From: Scolanthus callimorphus | Taxonomy: Eukaryota > Cnidaria > Anthozoa > Actiniaria > Edwardsiidae | Direction: 5' to 3' | Assembly (NCBI GenBank): GCA_033964015.1 | Contig: CM066912.1 | Coordinates: 13,055,399-13,119,398 of the forward strand | Length of the DNA stretch: 64,000 bases | In this document: positions 1-12,390 of the stretch, piece after piece | Layout of the letters: the number at the start of each line of letters is the position of its first letter | Numbering within the stretch: the first letter of the stretch is position 1 | Made by a program: the position numbers and the translations under genes | The notes under the pieces: model-generated | Database searches by the model: none | What the model was told of the DNA's origin: nothing | The model's input: only the letters and a program-made list of their open reading frames with translations

Positions 1-1156
1 TTTAGATAAAGCAGGTAAAATTGAGATAGGGCGATAATCCTGCTCGGCTTTGGTTGGTCAACCTTCGGAATGGGGGATATCCGGGCGACCTTCCATGCTT
101 TGGGAAAAAGAGAACTTCTGATACAGGAGTTAATGATATGTGTCAGCGGCCCAGCTAGGAGCTCTGACACTGGTTTCAGAAATTTTACTGGGATCTGATC
201 AGGACCAGTGGAACTGTCCGACCTAAGACGCTTGATTTCACGCAGGACCTCAGCTTGTGTAACCTGACAGAGATCAAAATGACGGGAATTCGAGCAGTTG
301 TTTAGAGTGTTTATCAATTCAGAAAGGTCATCGTCAGCTGCTTTCCTGCCAATGGTACGCTCAGCTGTCGTTGTGAAAAAAGAATTCAAGTCATCTGGAT
401 TCGCCCTAAGTGGTTTCGGATTTGGGTGTAGAACACGATGGATTGTTCGCCAGATCTCTTTTGGCCGCTTCGAAGAGAAAGCTTTCTCAAAGAGTGCCTT
501 TTTAACCCTCCGGATCGATATTTTAAGCTTGTTCCGTGCGTTTCGAAAAGACTCCCAAACAAGAGGATCTTTAGTGTCGTGCACTTCTTTGCGTAGATCG
601 TTTCGCTGGGACTGAAGCTCACGAATATCCGGGTCTGCTAGCCAAGGGGCAGGGGGGCGAGTGACTTTGACTCTCCTAAGTGGGGCGTGCCTATCAATAC
701 ACTCTGTTATGAGTGAGTTCGTTAGGTCAACCATATCATCAGGAGTTTCGACACCATAGATAACTTGAAAAGGAAGGGTTGAAAAATTCTCTTTATAAGA
801 GTCAATGTCCAAAGTTTTCTCATTACGTATAAATTTGTAACGCGGGAGAAATCTGGTGACACGTACATTGATAGTAGCATACGGCGCGTCATGGTCACCA
901 ATGGATGGACACGGAATAACATCCGTTTGAGAAATCCTGGATGGGGAGTTTGAAATCAAGTGGTCAATTAAATATTTAGATGTTCTAGTTACCCTAGTGG
1001 GCTTTGTTACATGGTTGGTTAGATTTAGTCCATCCAAGATGTCTCTGTACTGATTGACAGTACTATCACTTGAATCGAGCAAGTTTATATTGACATCACC
1101 AGTTACAGAAACCAGGTAATCCAAATACAAGGTTTCAAAAAGGTGAAGACCTATTG
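1..1156 (-). mobile_element. LINE (CR1/L2-like) endonuclease-RT fragment, truncated by the window edge
   Basis: On the minus strand, three-frame translation gives the end of an AP endonuclease domain and the start of a reverse transcriptase. The order is GDVNINLLD near 1090, the SDHD-like IGDHDAPYA near 890, a basic linker with HAPLRRVKVTRPPAPWL near 680, and the RT entry SSTGPDQIP near 210. At 1-50 stands DYRPISILPALSK, the first RT block. Frames shift at least once, between KVDQPK and the DYRPIS block near position 45, so the copy is dead or carries a sequencing indel. The 5' part (start of the endonuclease, any ORF1) is missing upstream of 1156. The catalytic YxDD block would lie left of the window. 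Family assignment to the CR1/L2/Jockey group rests on domain order only. Confidence 0.85.
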
Positions 1157-1772
1157 CTAGACCCCTAACAAATGCAAATATCCATGAAAAAACCTGAGAA
1201 ATATGATTCATGGACCTGGTGTAAAATGATTGGAATATTCCGTACCAATTGTGATTGAAGAACATCCTTAATGTAGTCACCTAGACAACAACAGCATCAA
1301 AAAAACTCACTTAGACTCTGTTTAAGAGATGTCACCAGGATTTCAAACAATTTTGTAAGAACTGGCCAAAAATCCAGTAACTTCAAAGTTTAAAACCTTG
1401 GTTTCCTACTTTGAGTAAGCAGATTCTTATTATAAGTTCGAGCATGCATTCATGGCAAATGTGGCTAAGTTTTGAAGTTTAACTTCTATTCAAGCTTCTA
1501 CGTCAAACTGTTTTCTTTGACTTGAGAATATGTATCATATAATTCATGTTTTAAACTATGTAAGAGTTTTTTCTGAGAGGGTTAGCAATTTTGTCCAAGT
1601 TCCAAGGAGTCAAACCTTATAGGAGCAAGGGGTGGTTGACTGAAATGTACTCTCCCATAGGTGTTTCTGAGGGAGTACCAGGTGAAGAAGTCAAAATGAG
1701 GGGGTTAGAAGTCAAAATGACCTCTTCCGTTGGGGTATAGATCATAATGGGATGGTACAGTGTCCACGTCCA
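1157..1772. other. No gene seen
   Basis: AT-rich sequence without an ORF of note, a recognisable RNA gene or an element end. It separates the truncated 5' end of the LINE fragment from the minisatellite. Confidence 0.5.
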
Positions 1773-1950
1773 CAGCAAAATACATTATTCTCACAGCAAA
1801 ATACAATAATATCACAGCAACAATAATCTTACAGCAAAATACAATATTTTCATGACAAAGTACACTATTCCCATGGCAAAATACAATATTCTCACAGCAA
1901 AATAGAATAATCTCACAGCAAAATACAATATTTTCACGGCAAGATACAGT
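1773..1950 (+). repeat. Minisatellite, about nine 18-22 bp units
   Basis: About nine imperfect head-to-tail units built on CACAGCAAAATACAATATTT. Single units vary (CATGACAAAGTACACTATTC, CATGGCAAAATACAATATTC, CACGGCAAGATAC). The divergence between units indicates an old array. Confidence 0.85.
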
Positions 1951-2040
1951 CCCGTCTTATACAAAGATCTACAGAAGGACTACTGTACTTCATGAATGTA
2001 TAGTAGTGACCATCAGCCTTGCATCAACCCGACCTGGTTT

Positions 2041-2130
2041 TTAATATATAGATTTAGGCACTGCCTAAAAGCGGAACTCGCAAATATCAACAATTAAGCA
2101 CTACTTCACTGACAATCAGGCCACATATTT
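2041..2130 (+). repeat. Dispersed hairpin repeat, copy 1
   Basis: Begins AATATATAGATTTAGGCACT and holds a short palindrome, TTTAGGCAC/TGCCTAAA, followed by AGCGGAACTC. Similarity to the copy at 4819 continues through a CTTCACTGAC block. A third copy lies inverted at 30519. Confidence 0.7.
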
Positions 2131-2295
2131 ATTGAACTTCAAATCCCTCATTATTAAGATGTTATTTTACACTTTTTATACACCTACTTCATAAATGAAT
2201 AAAAAAGGTTGCACATGTACTGTTAAATAGCTAATTATTCACATCAGTATTTTACATGCATTTCACAGATACAGTGTAGTAACCTATATCCATGG

Positions 2296-3108
2296 AAAAC
2301 CCTGTCCGGGGTGGGGGGAATCCCCTATTTTGGGGGCGGTGGTGCTTGTCAGGAACTTTCAATTTGACCCCTAAAAGGTACCAACAAGTAATAGCCTGAA
2401 ATTCAGACGTATTTTCCCTTGCAATTTTCTTTTGTATTTTCTTACGAGGGGAAATACGTCTGAAATTCAGGCTCCCAAAACCATTGTTGATTTATTTGCT
2501 ATAATGGTCCCCTAACAGGTACCTTTCTGAAAAAAAATATTGTTTTCACTTGGGATTATGCAGGGAATACAGTAAAACATCATTACTGGGAGTGAATTAT
2601 GTGGAAAATTTTTGTTGATTGTGCATAGAAAAATATGGCAAATTGTGCCAGAAATTAATAAAATGGAGCGTGAAAAATTCTCTAAAGGTGCAGCATTTGC
2701 TGGAAGATGCCAATTTCCTTGGGAGGGGGGACTCCCATATTTTAGGCGGGGTGCTCATCTGGAAATTTCGATTTTACCCCAAAGGGTACCAAAAAGGGTG
2801 TGGCTTAGTTGATTTTGACCCCTAAAAGGAACCAACAAGCTAGCTTGAATTTCAGACATATTTTACCTTATGTAATTTTCTCTCGTATTTTACAAGGGAA
2901 AATATGTCTGAAATTAAGGCTACTAACAAGTATGATATTGATAAAACCTTTGTTGATTTATTTGCTAGAATGGACCCCTAACAGGTACGTTTCCGGAAAA
3001 TATTGCAAGTTTTCAAATTGTAGCCCCTAAAAGGTACCAGAGGCCTGATTTAAACCCTAAAAGGTACGACGAGCACCCCCACCCGAAAAATAGGGGAGTC
3101 CCCTCTGG
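2296..3108. repeat. Terminal-inverted-repeat element with internal duplication
   Basis: The ends carry related inverted sequence: AATCCCCTATTTTGGGGG... GGTGCTTGTC at the left, and GACGAGCACCCCC... AATAGGGGAGTCCCC at the right. Inside, a segment of about 460 bp occurs twice (2487-2530 matches 2950-2995). Each half holds a hairpin: arms of about 26 bp around 2392-2472, and a diverged version around 2836-2923. CCCCTAAAAGGTACC and variants recur through the element. No coding potential is seen. Confidence 0.65.
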
Positions 3109-3150
3109 GAACTGTGCCTCAACCCTAAAGAAATTGCAACATAAGTTTTA

Positions 3151-3235
3151 TTGTGTGATTCCAGAAATTATCCATACCCCTCCCATTGAACTGATTTGAC
3201 ATGTGAGCCCCCACCTCTCTGGAATTTCCTGTGAA
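3151..3235. repeat. Degenerate GTGTGGTTCC-type MITE remnant
   Basis: GTGTGATTCCAGAAATTATC followed by CATACCCCTCCC, then CTCTCTGGAATTTCC, resembles the MITE family seen intact at 6640 and 59137. A second, weaker remnant starts at about 3371. Confidence 0.4.
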
Positions 3236-3240
3236 ACATA

Positions 3241-4818
3241 CAGTGATGAGATGAGAAACCATATGCTTTGGTAATTAAACCAATCAGGAATGAGCAAACC
3301 TATAGTCCAGGGAATCTATTGCATCTTTAACACAACTGGATATTACCACAGGGCACAATAGAACAATAATGTGATTCCAAAAAAATACCTTTACCTCCCC
3401 AATGGAACAGATTTGGAAATTCTTCCAGAACGGGAATATATACTTGTTGTAGAATGCACAAATTTGCTAGCTCTAAAGTAACTGGTAACGTACAGTAGGG
3501 AACACCAGGAATCACTTTCACTCTTAAGGACCTCAGAATACCAGTGGGTTCCAGGGGTTACTAGTACCTCTGGCACTGGAAAGCCTTGCTATTGTCTTGC
3601 ATGTGTTTCATTTAACCAGCCCTAATGTACCACAGAATATCAGCACCATGAACTATAAAAAAAAGAATCAAAATCAAATTAGGATATCTAGTACATAAGT
3701 TGTTAGATTAGTAAGGCTTAGTAGAGGTCTGGATTGTGAAACACCACGACTGAGGTCTTGAGGTAATATTTAAATGCCCCTTATTCGGACTTGATCAGGG
3801 TCCAGTTGCTCGAAAGTGGTTTAGCACTAATCCAGGGTTAATTACCATGGTGACTCGATGGTTTTGTTCAGAACTAGACCTGGTTTAAATTTAATCCACC
3901 TTTGAATAACTGATCATTCACTGTTAATGAATTCATTATTCATTAGATACTTTGGCCAACATAAAGGAAAACAAAAGTGATACATAGCAAATACAGTTTA
4001 TTGTTGGTGTATAAAAAGCTGAAACTTGCTTTTTCATGTGACAAAGTGAAATTTGATTAAAAATAATGACATTTGATAAAATAATGACAATTTTAAGCGG
4101 TAACTCGACTTGGGACATGTATTGGTGGTGGATGCAAATCTATAACCCTAGCCTATTACAGGTAAAAGTAAATCAGAAAATATTTTCAAAATGTGCATGA
4201 GCATGCCTCCCCCTTACATTGTACTTCTGAATCTTGTTAGGATATCTAAGGCAGTGATTAAATGATACTGGTACAAACTCAGAGTGATCTGTGATCCACT
4301 GTAAGTTTGTAGCGGTATTGGCTCTCATAAATTTATTTACATGTATATACATGAAGTCAGTCTGGAAAAAAGTCCAGAGGCTTGCACACGTTCATTTCGG
4401 TTGCTGACCAGACACGAACAACTTTCGAGTCCATACCGGTCTCATATAAACACAATCACAAAAGGTGATGATTACATGAGACCAATATCCACTCAGAGTG
4501 ATCTCAGTAAATACTGGTCTCATGTAATCACTATTACAATCCTATTGAACTTAGCACAGGATGCAAGGTGAAAGGCTCATTGGTGAGAAATGTTGAGACG
4601 TGACAGCCATGCCGCACCTCCTGGGACTTTTCAGCAGCGAACATTGTTGTTTGGCAAAAACACAGGGGGCCACCCACCCCAGGGGCTGGAAAAGTGCAAA
4701 ATATCCCACAGCGGGGAAGACAAACATTGGACAAATGCCCCTCCTCCTGGACCAGAAAAAGACAAGATTACATACATTTCCACTCAGAACTTCGACTGCA
4801 TTTATTCTGTCTGAGCAT
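3241..4818. other. No gene seen
   Basis: The open frames at 4534-4877 overlap on both strands in a C-rich dispersed repeat and show no domain. The rest is AT-rich, without a recognised element apart from the weak MITE remnant near 3371. Confidence 0.4.
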
Positions 4819-4905
4819 TTAATATATAGATTTAGGCACTGCCTAAAAGCGGAACTCACACGGCGACAATAATACACACAACTTCACTGACCATCTGGCC
4901 AATCA
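4819..4905 (+). repeat. Dispersed hairpin repeat, copy 2
   Basis: Same AATATATAGATTTAGGCACT start, palindrome and AGCGGAACTC as copy 1 at 2041, then a shared CTTCACTGACCAT block. Confidence 0.7.
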
Positions 4906-5543
4906 CTGGAAAAGGTGACCCTGTAGTACCTACAATTTTACAACATTTTCACTCAGTTATCGCACTCAGTTATTTGCACGTTCTGTAACACCCCACCGAA
5001 ACTATAGTGGTTGAAAATAATTTTATTTTACATTTGTTTATCTCAGATAAACAAATTTTCAAGTACACATAGACACAATCTTTTTGTCCCACTTTCCTTT
5101 TTTTCTATTTTTTATTTATAAAATAAGTATAATGGCATTGAGAATAAGACGTTAGTAAAGTGTTGTTTTTAAAAATACATTTACATGTAAAATCTCTTTA
5201 AGAAAACGATGAGATGTGTAGGTGTTTTTTAGATATTCTCCTCTAAATGAAATGCCACATGCAACTCTGGTAAAATTTTCCTAATTTAATAGTGCTTATT
5301 GCTTGAGGGTCAGCCAACAATCATGCCCCTCCAAAGACCTCAAAAACAGGACCAATAGACCAAATTCTGTATTACTAAGTTCCTACTTCAGTGCAAGAGT
5401 CAGGAAAATAAAACAAAATACCTCACATCAGCATCGAAAAAGGAATAATTTATATCCTTTGTTTTATTCCCCCGAGGCTCGTTTTTAAAATTACTGAGGC
5501 AGTCGACCTTTGAATGAGATTACCTAAAAAAAAACTTCGATAT

Positions 5544-5610
5544 TGTGTGGTTCCAGAAAATACCAGGGGAGGGTGTTAAAAGTGACCAACTCTGGAATCT
5601 CCCCCAAAAA
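5544..5610 (+). repeat. MITE left half
   Basis: GTGTGGTTCCAGAAAATACC followed by a G-rich run and CTCTGGAATCTCCC. This is the left half of the MITE family; the matching right terminal repeat is not seen. Confidence 0.55.
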
Positions 5611-5854
5611 AGAAAGGAAGATCAGGTAAATTTTACTGTATCTCAGGCCCTGTGCTCACCCCAGGGACTACAGGCTTTTTAAATGGTGCCTCATTAACAT
5701 GATGAGTTATTTTACTTGTTCTGGCATTCCTGTTGTGCGACTACTCAAACCAAGGCTACCCAAGCAAATTTTCTTACAAATTTGTTAATCATGATCAAGC
5801 ATATGATCAATAGATACAACACATTTGTGTGTTCCCTGCTAGCAAAGGCTTCTT

Positions 5855-5982
5855 TTCTCTGCATTTCGCTGGCTGAGGTTCGCGAGGAAAAGAGACTTCT
5901 GCACTGGGTAGAAACTCCCTTTGTTTTGCAGCTGTCCACAACCTCGCAAACCTGCAGATTGACAGCCAGCGAAATGAAAATT
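5855..5982. repeat. Hairpin repeat
   Basis: CATTTCGCTGGCTGAGGTT and GCGAGG at the left face CCTCGCAAACCTG and CAGCCAGCGAAATG at the right, in inverted orientation around a loop of about 60 bp. Open frames on both strands across it are a by-product of the palindrome. Confidence 0.6.
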
Positions 5983-6639
5983 GACACACCCCATCCCTAA
6001 AATAAAACGTTGCCTTATAATGCATAAAATAAAGCATTTAATTTTAATTCAATTCAATTCAGCCAAGAGACACATAAATTTTATGCTGGTCTTCTTGTCT
6101 TGAATAAAAAACTTGTGTCACATAACATCCTTAACACGAAAAGCCACGCTGGTCATAGAGAATTCACTGTAATTCCAGTGAGTGTGGTTCAAATCCAAAT
6201 TACCAGGAAGGTAGATCAAATAGCATCAATCAGCAGGTAAACGTAAAAAAAAGAATAACAATATAAGGGCATGCCCCTCCCCTGAAGCGCACGGGAAGTG
6301 TGAATCACAGGAACCAATAGGCGATTATTTCTGTGACATCATTTGCAGAAGGAACAAAGAATCAGGCTACTTGGCAGAGCTAGAGAATAATATGCTTTGA
6401 ATATCAATAAGATGCAAAAATTAGATTATGAGCACATGCAGTAAGGCTGAATTTAGAGAAATCAAGTGGGCTAATGAGCATTTTCCACCAATGATTTAAA
6501 GGCTGCATATAAGCTTTGAAAACATAATGAAAAGCACAGGATAAGTTCATTTGTTAATTTTTATGCTTGTTGAGGCTTTTTCAAAACCTCATGAAACCAA
6601 TTGGGCAAAACGCTTGTTAGCTCACCTGTTTCTTAAAAT

Positions 6640-6834
6640 GTGTGGTTCCAAAAAATATCCGTACCCCCCCAACAGAAGGGTGTTGAAAAGTGACCCCCCC
6701 TCTGGAATTTCTGAAGAAAAATACAGTATTTGTATGGAAAAGATAAAGTAAATTGACCCACCCCCCACCCCCACCCCCCTGGGATTTCCAATCCCTTTGG
6801 AGGGGGGGGGGGGGGATAATTTCTGGAAACAGAC
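6640..6834. mobile_element. GTGTGGTTCC MITE, complete copy
   Basis: Left end GTGTGGTTCCAAAAAATATC, right end ATAATTTCTGGAAACAGAC, imperfect terminal inverted repeats. The core is C-rich and G-rich (runs of C near 6665 and 6695, a G run near 6803). It is flanked by AAT on both sides, so a 3 bp target duplication is possible. No protein is encoded. Confidence 0.7.
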
Positions 6835-7199
6835 AATTAGAATTAAAAATCAGTCTGCAAGAAAATTTGCTTTGGTGGCCTTGATTTGAGTAGTTGCACT
6901 TTAAGAAGACAATTTTATACAATTTGCCAAATGACTATTCAAAATGGTATTGTTCCCTTTCAAAATCCAAACATGGACGAGCGGCTTGGGAACAACCGAC
7001 TTTGAACTTGACAAGCTGAATGTGATATCTTTAACATGACATTGAATATTTTATTGTTTGCTTTCGACCAATCAGATTTGTGATAGTGAGCTCAATGTAT
7101 ATGACAACTGTTTTAGGCACTACCATCTCAATAACTATGATTTATATTTTACCCATCTGATTGATATTTTTGCTATTATTTCACCTCGCGTTCATAAGC

Positions 7200-7337
7200 A
7201 ATTATTGGTTGAGGTTGAGCATGACATTGTGAGTAAGCAAACCGAGGCCTGTGTCATCTGCCGAAGGCTGAGGCAGGTAACACAGGCACAAGGTTTTGCT
7301 AACTCACAATGTCATGCGAAAACTGAATTCAATAATT
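7200..7337. repeat. Hairpin element, about 35 bp arms
   Basis: Left arm (AATTATTGGTT... GCATGACATTGTGAGT) and right arm (ACTCACAATGTCATGC... AATAATT) are inverted complements with a few mismatches. The inner stems continue with AAGCAAAACC-like and CCTGTG/CACAGG pairs. A non-coding fold-back element. Confidence 0.7.
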
Positions 7338-7441
7338 GTTTTATTATACTTAAAAAAAATACAAATTGATACAATGCCAAAATGGATTTGTTCAAATTGA
7401 AAATGAAGACATGGATGAGGGGCTTGGGAACGTGCAGACTT

Positions 7442-7502
7442 TGAACTTGACATGCTAAATGCAATACCCACTGCAGATATTGCATTTAGCATGTCAAGTT
7501 CA
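7442..7502. repeat. Perfect 25 bp inverted repeat
   Basis: Arms at 7442-7466 and 7478-7502 match base for base around an 11 bp loop. They contain CATGCTAAATGCAATA and its complement. Confidence 0.85.
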
Positions 7503-7560
7503 TGTGACATAGAGAATTGATTGTTTGCTCTCGGCCAATCAAATTTACGATAGTGAGTTA

Positions 7561-10337
7561 TAATAACAGTGTTTATTATATCCATTTCGAAATCACTAGC
7601 AAATCCTGAAATCTGATTGGCTCTCAGCAGTGCGATTTGAGCACGAATCACATTATCTGGAGCCCGAATCGCATCTTTATCTTAGCCAGAAGAATGAATG
7701 TTACAGAATGTTACACTAGAAAAAAATTAACCAATCAGATTTAAGTATTACAAGGCGCTGAGCAATTAAATTTGCAGGAAAATAATAGCAGAAAAACAAT
7801 TTTCCTGCACTTTTGGGTGTGGAATCTCCCCTTTCTCCTTTTGCTTGATAACAAAAATCACAATAAAACAAAACTTTGAATAACTTTCATTATTTACAGT
7901 ACTACCTTGAAGAATATTTTGGCTTTTCCTCAGGCAATTTTCCAGAGTTTGACATCAGTTTTCCGCACAACATTGACATTTTTGAAGCAAATAATCCAAC
8001 CCATCCTGCACCAAATCCAAATCCTGAGTCCAGCGAAAAAACATGAGGCTCACAGGACAATCCAAATGCCATACGAAATGGACATTCTTTGCGTAAAATG
8101 CTCCAGCACTTGAAAATAGATTGAGTCGTAATTGCTCCTTGTTTATCTGCTGTTGATTGTCTTGTCTTCTTTCCTGGGGTTGAAGAGCCCCTTCGAGCAT
8201 GGAATTCAATGTTGTTGTTGCACGAAAGGGTTTGTTGGGAGTCAGACAATAGATAACAACACTAGATTTCATGCCTAAAAGGGCTCTTAAACCCTAGAAA
8301 AGAGACAAGACAATCACCATATAAACAAGGCACAATTACCTTTGAATATAATTCTAGTACTAAGTATTTTTCTCAAAAGTGACCTCTCTGCTGTCCGATA
8401 AGCTCCTTCCGCCATCTTGAAAATCAGGATTTTACGAAAATGCAATGGCACCCAGCGAGTTAGATAAAGTTCTTGGCAAGTTTTATGCAGAAGTAAAAAT
8501 AATGGCGAAGACTATGAGCCAGAGTCCCTCAAGATCATGCCAAGCACAATAGATATGTTTTTGAAGGAGAACAACAATCCACTCAGTATGTTTTTCAAGC
8601 CACAAACTCTCCAATTTTCCATAGACTTTTCTGCATACATAATGAACTGTTTTGCATACAAAGAGATGTCCGGTGTTCCTGGTTTCTCCTTTTCGAGGAA
8701 AACCGTAAAATAGAGCTTATGAATTGATCGATACCCGAGATAGAGATAAATGTGATTTCAAAATGGATATAATAAAGTGTACATGATGCCCCCATGAATT
8801 ATAGCAGTGTCTAACCAGAGAGCTAGATGAGAGGAGTCTAACAATGGGCTATTTAGGATAGATTTTACATAGTTTATTGTGGAGTCTCTATTGGATATGT
8901 TTGTGTGTAATCGATTAAAATGGCTTCAGCTTGAAGAACATCACGAATCACCCTTAAAACCGATAACCAACACCTTTTCCTCAATTTAAGTAGTTAATAA
9001 TTTAGCTTTCGTGTTTCATAAATTCAGCCAATAAATTGTTTCTCTGGTTTTCGACTTGAATGGAAAAGCGTCTCATTTTAAACAACACCTTTACCTGCTT
9101 CAATTTCTTCTTCAGTTTCCTTCCTTGCTAAATGCCTGTAAAGGATTTCGATGTAACGGGTGGCATAAAGTTCCATAAAGTTCTATGGCCTTTTCCCATC
9201 TAATGTTTATCCCGGGAATCAGCATGCCCAAAGTTCCCTCTTATCGAGTGAAATGTTTTTCTCGTCGAGCACGCGTGAAGTTAAAGAGTCGATTGTTGAG
9301 TTAAATCCTTGTTTTGGACAACTTAATCCCCTCCGTGCTTTAGTTGAAGCAATCCTGTGCAATTCTTGTTCTTCTCTTTGCAATCAAAAGCCGTTCATAG
9401 CGTGATTAAACATGTGAAGTTGTTGATTTTCTCATCGATTACTTCACAGTCTACACTTCAATTTCATTCCACTCTGCCAAAAATCACGATCAAAAACGTC
9501 GCTGACATGTAAAATATATACTAGCGATTGCTATTTTGGCAGAAAAGTCGATTTACATTTGATTTTGCCATGAGAATTTTTGCTCCGACATTACTCCTAG
9601 CTGTGTTCAGTTGTGTTGGCAATGGGGCAGGCTGAGGAACCTGGCCTGGGTACACACGACGGACCACGTCCGCGATACTAAGACCAGCGGCTGTCCATCG
9701 GAAATTATAACCACGCGAAATGTGCTCGATGGGCTACTTTTATTTCATTTTTGTTTAATTTTATTTAATTTTGTTTTAATACCACACATTAGCCTATGGG
9801 GCTCCACCAGAGTTCCGCTATAATTTGTTTTTAAACTGTACTTTTAGATTTCTCCTCTCTGAAAACGAGACAAAATATAAGTAAACAAGTGAAACAAATC
9901 CGTCAGTCTCTAATACTAAGGTATTGCAATATAGTAGTGACATGCAACAAACGTCTCCACTAATTTCTCTCGGCCATTCCCCGTTGTAGCCATTTGGCTA
10001 CAAAGTCCATTCATTTGTCGTCCCAAAGTGGTGTATACGGGCCATGCTCTGCATTTTATTTTGTGTGACGTTATTTTCTGTAACTGGGACATTGTAACTG
10101 CCAATTGATAGTTATAACTGGTCAGGGAAGTGAACTGGTGTTGTAGTTCCGCAAAACTCAACGCGCAAAAAAGAACCAAAATTCCCCACCCCCTCCCCTG
10201 GAGAAAAACAAATCCCGTCCCCGGGGCCAGCAAAATCTTACAAATTCCCCACCTCAGGGAACCCAGTGGTGTGCCGCTGGAATTGACTAATGCATTATTT
10301 AAACATATTTTTCTTGAGTTTGCCCCAAGAGCAGCCT
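7561..10337. other. No recognised gene; one unassigned minus-strand open frame
   Basis: The minus-strand open frames at about 7902-8272 (105-115 residues) have no domain I recognise; they could be a short exon or chance. Positions 8300-9900 show no element ends or RNA gene. Positions 10110-10330 are a C-rich repeat similar in style to 4560-4740. Confidence 0.35.
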
Positions 10338-10650
10338 GGCTCATAAGTAGGGGCGTCCCTCTGCTATATGTTCTTGATAAGGCGTTTTGACAGACCTAGC
10401 TATTTTTGGATTGGTATTTACTATTGTTTCTATACCGCTGCAGTCACGTTTATTTAGAAAACCAATAGTAGAGAACAACAAGAACAATCTTGCAAATGAG
10501 AGGCATCTGTAAAGCTACACGAATTTGATTGGCTAGTAAAACAAAAGCTTTACAATTTTAGCGGTAAAATTGTTCTAAAAATAACTAAGTCTGTCAAAAT
10601 GCCTTATCAATAGGGCAATACTGGAGAGGGACGCCCCTATTTATGAGCTC
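10338..10650. mobile_element. Non-autonomous TIR element, about 310 bp
   Basis: The left end (GCTCATAAGTAGGGGCGTCC... GATAAGGCGTTTTGACAGAC) and the right end (GTCTGTCAAAATGCCTTATC... GGGACGCCCCTATTTATGAGC-like) are inverted repeats of roughly 60 bp with small gaps. The 180 bp core is AT-rich and has no ORF. Confidence 0.75.
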
Positions 10651-11261
10651 CTGAGTGATGGTATAGCTGAAAAAATACTATATTTTTTTTTGCTAGCAGG
10701 TGGAGAGCATGTCATGATTGTTGCGAAAAGTGATTAGAATTATTTTGATGAACGCTTAAACATATGAAAAGAACTTCATATCATATTCTAGCGATAACAA
10801 ATGCGATCTGGACAAAATTGCAGATACTTTTTGGTGATCAGTCATGTGTGCCCACCTACCAGCAAAACTCTGATTGGCTTAGGTAAGCAAACTATATCTA
10901 AGTATCAGGCAGTGTAAGAGATTGTGCTTGATTGATTCAGGCCCAAGCGGACACTTCGTCCACTTCACGATTATCAAAGGAGAAGAAGATTATAATTTGA
11001 AGATTCAAACTAGAGGGCAGATTGTAAGTTTAATTATTTCCTCGTAATGAGTTCTCTCGTCATGCCACATTATTTCAGAGTAAAATAATGTATCTTGTAA
11101 ACAAATATTTGGCTAGCAGACCTTTGTCAAGCAGACATATACATCTAGACACCTGTGCCCTTCTAGGCGCACATATTTTCCCTTAAACATAGAGAGGTGA
11201 TGTTGGCAAGCTCAACCAAAGTTATGATTCATTTTTATACTGTATGCAATAAATCCCATAC
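10651..11261. other. No gene seen
   Basis: AT-rich. Further exons of the minus-strand gene to the right could lie here, but none can be supported. Confidence 0.35.
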
Positions 11262-12258
11262 CTTACTAGCTCTTTTCCAGTACTTTGTGTTGGTAGTGTG
11301 ATTTCGTCTGTATATTAGGCTTTTTGAAAGCCTAGCCATTATAGTTCGACTATGTCCCCTTAATTGTGGAAGGTTATTTATCACCTGAAATGAAGAAATA
11401 AGATAGTAACAAGACAAAGCTACAAAATGAAAGGATAAGCAATGAAATTATAACCAAAAATGACTGTGCCTCAGATGGTGGTTTAAATATTGTAATGCCA
11501 GACCCAATTATTTTTAGACTTGTTTTGGTGTCAGCCTTATCACATTTATTGCACCAACAATGGTGGCACAAAAAGAGTGAGAAACTTGCAACAGCCATCA
11601 CATACCGGTAAGCGTAATGCCAACAGTCATAGCACACTATTAATAATAAATTAATCGGCTCTTATATTTCTTCAAGCTACAGCAACATGGATGGCCAATA
11701 ACAATAAAGTCTAAGGTTTAATAGGCTTCTACTGGTCTTTGGACTGAAGAAAACCACACCAATATGGCGGCACAAAAAGAGCGGGAAACTCACAACAGAG
11801 ACCCTGTTCATGAAATTATTCACCTCATACATGAGCAAATGACGCTATTATAGCCCTTAATTCAAACTTCACGTCACACTTACGAAAGTCCTACTGAAAA
11901 CAATGCTCGAACTGAAATTGATAACGGTAAAACACTAATTTAGTTAAGCTCAAATCTACACAGCATTTTGCGCGCCAAAAAGGACAACAACACTTACTGC
12001 AAAGTTTTGTTGGGCTTCTGATGCCCGTTCGCCGCGTTTCCTCCGTTTTAGTAGCTCTTCGGCCGTTGGCGTTGGTGAGTTACTATTATCAGGCGCTGTA
12101 GAAGGGTCAGGCTGACCGCCTTCGTCGCGTTCGTCTTGGCGCTCAACATCATCGACCGAGTCCGCTTCAGTGTTACGAGCAGCTCGTAAAAAATTGGCTA
12201 GAGATTGTGGGTCATCCCGCACAAGGTCATGAAGCAATTGCGACAACTCTTGAGCCAT
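11262..12258 (-). CDS. Unidentified protein, two supported exons (3' end not found)
   Basis: Exon 1 is 12258-11998 (87 codons). It starts MAQELSQLLHDLVRDD in a good initiation context (A at -3, G at +4) and runs through an acidic, serine/proline-rich middle to KRRKRGERASEAQQNFA. It ends at a near-perfect donor, GCA|GTAAGTG. An exon at 11384-11262 (41 codons) follows a CATTTCAG acceptor in the same phase. It reads VINNLPQLRGHSRTIMARL and ends RASK before GTATGG. The basic stretch could be a nuclear signal. I recognise no domain. A TATA box lies 133 bp upstream of the start. It could be a host gene or a transposon accessory gene next to the EnSpm transposase on the opposite strand. The two-exon model is inferred from splice consensus and phase agreement only. 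Confidence 0.45.
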
Positions 12259-12390
12259 TTTAAAACAACCGAGAGAAATGTAACACGGTAATAAGAAATA
12301 AGAATCCGAAAAAACTGATAAAGTCGTCGAGCCAATGGATTGACACCGTGGAACCAACCGAAGAAAGGCGTTCTTTCTTGGTCAACCATG

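Larger units (their letters stand above)
6969..7560. repeat. Diverged direct repeats 6969-7090 and 7417-7557
   Basis: Both segments share GGCTTGGGAAC, GACTTTGAACTTGACA, TTATTGTTTGCT-like, CCAATCA and ATAGTGAG blocks in the same order. They look like two copies of one repeat, separated by the hairpin element at 7200-7337. The second copy has an added perfect hairpin at 7442-7502. Confidence 0.55.

Noticed and set aside
298..622. Overlapping open frames on both strands
   Set aside because: They are shadow frames; the protein-like reading is the LINE frame on the minus strand spanning 1-1156.
1773..1950. CRISPR-like array
   Set aside because: The 20-21 bp units are contiguous with no unique spacers, and the DNA is eukaryotic; it is a minisatellite.
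4534..4877. Overlapping ORFs of 66-108 residues on both strands
   Set aside because: They lie in C-rich dispersed repeat sequence, have no domain, and no strand is favoured.
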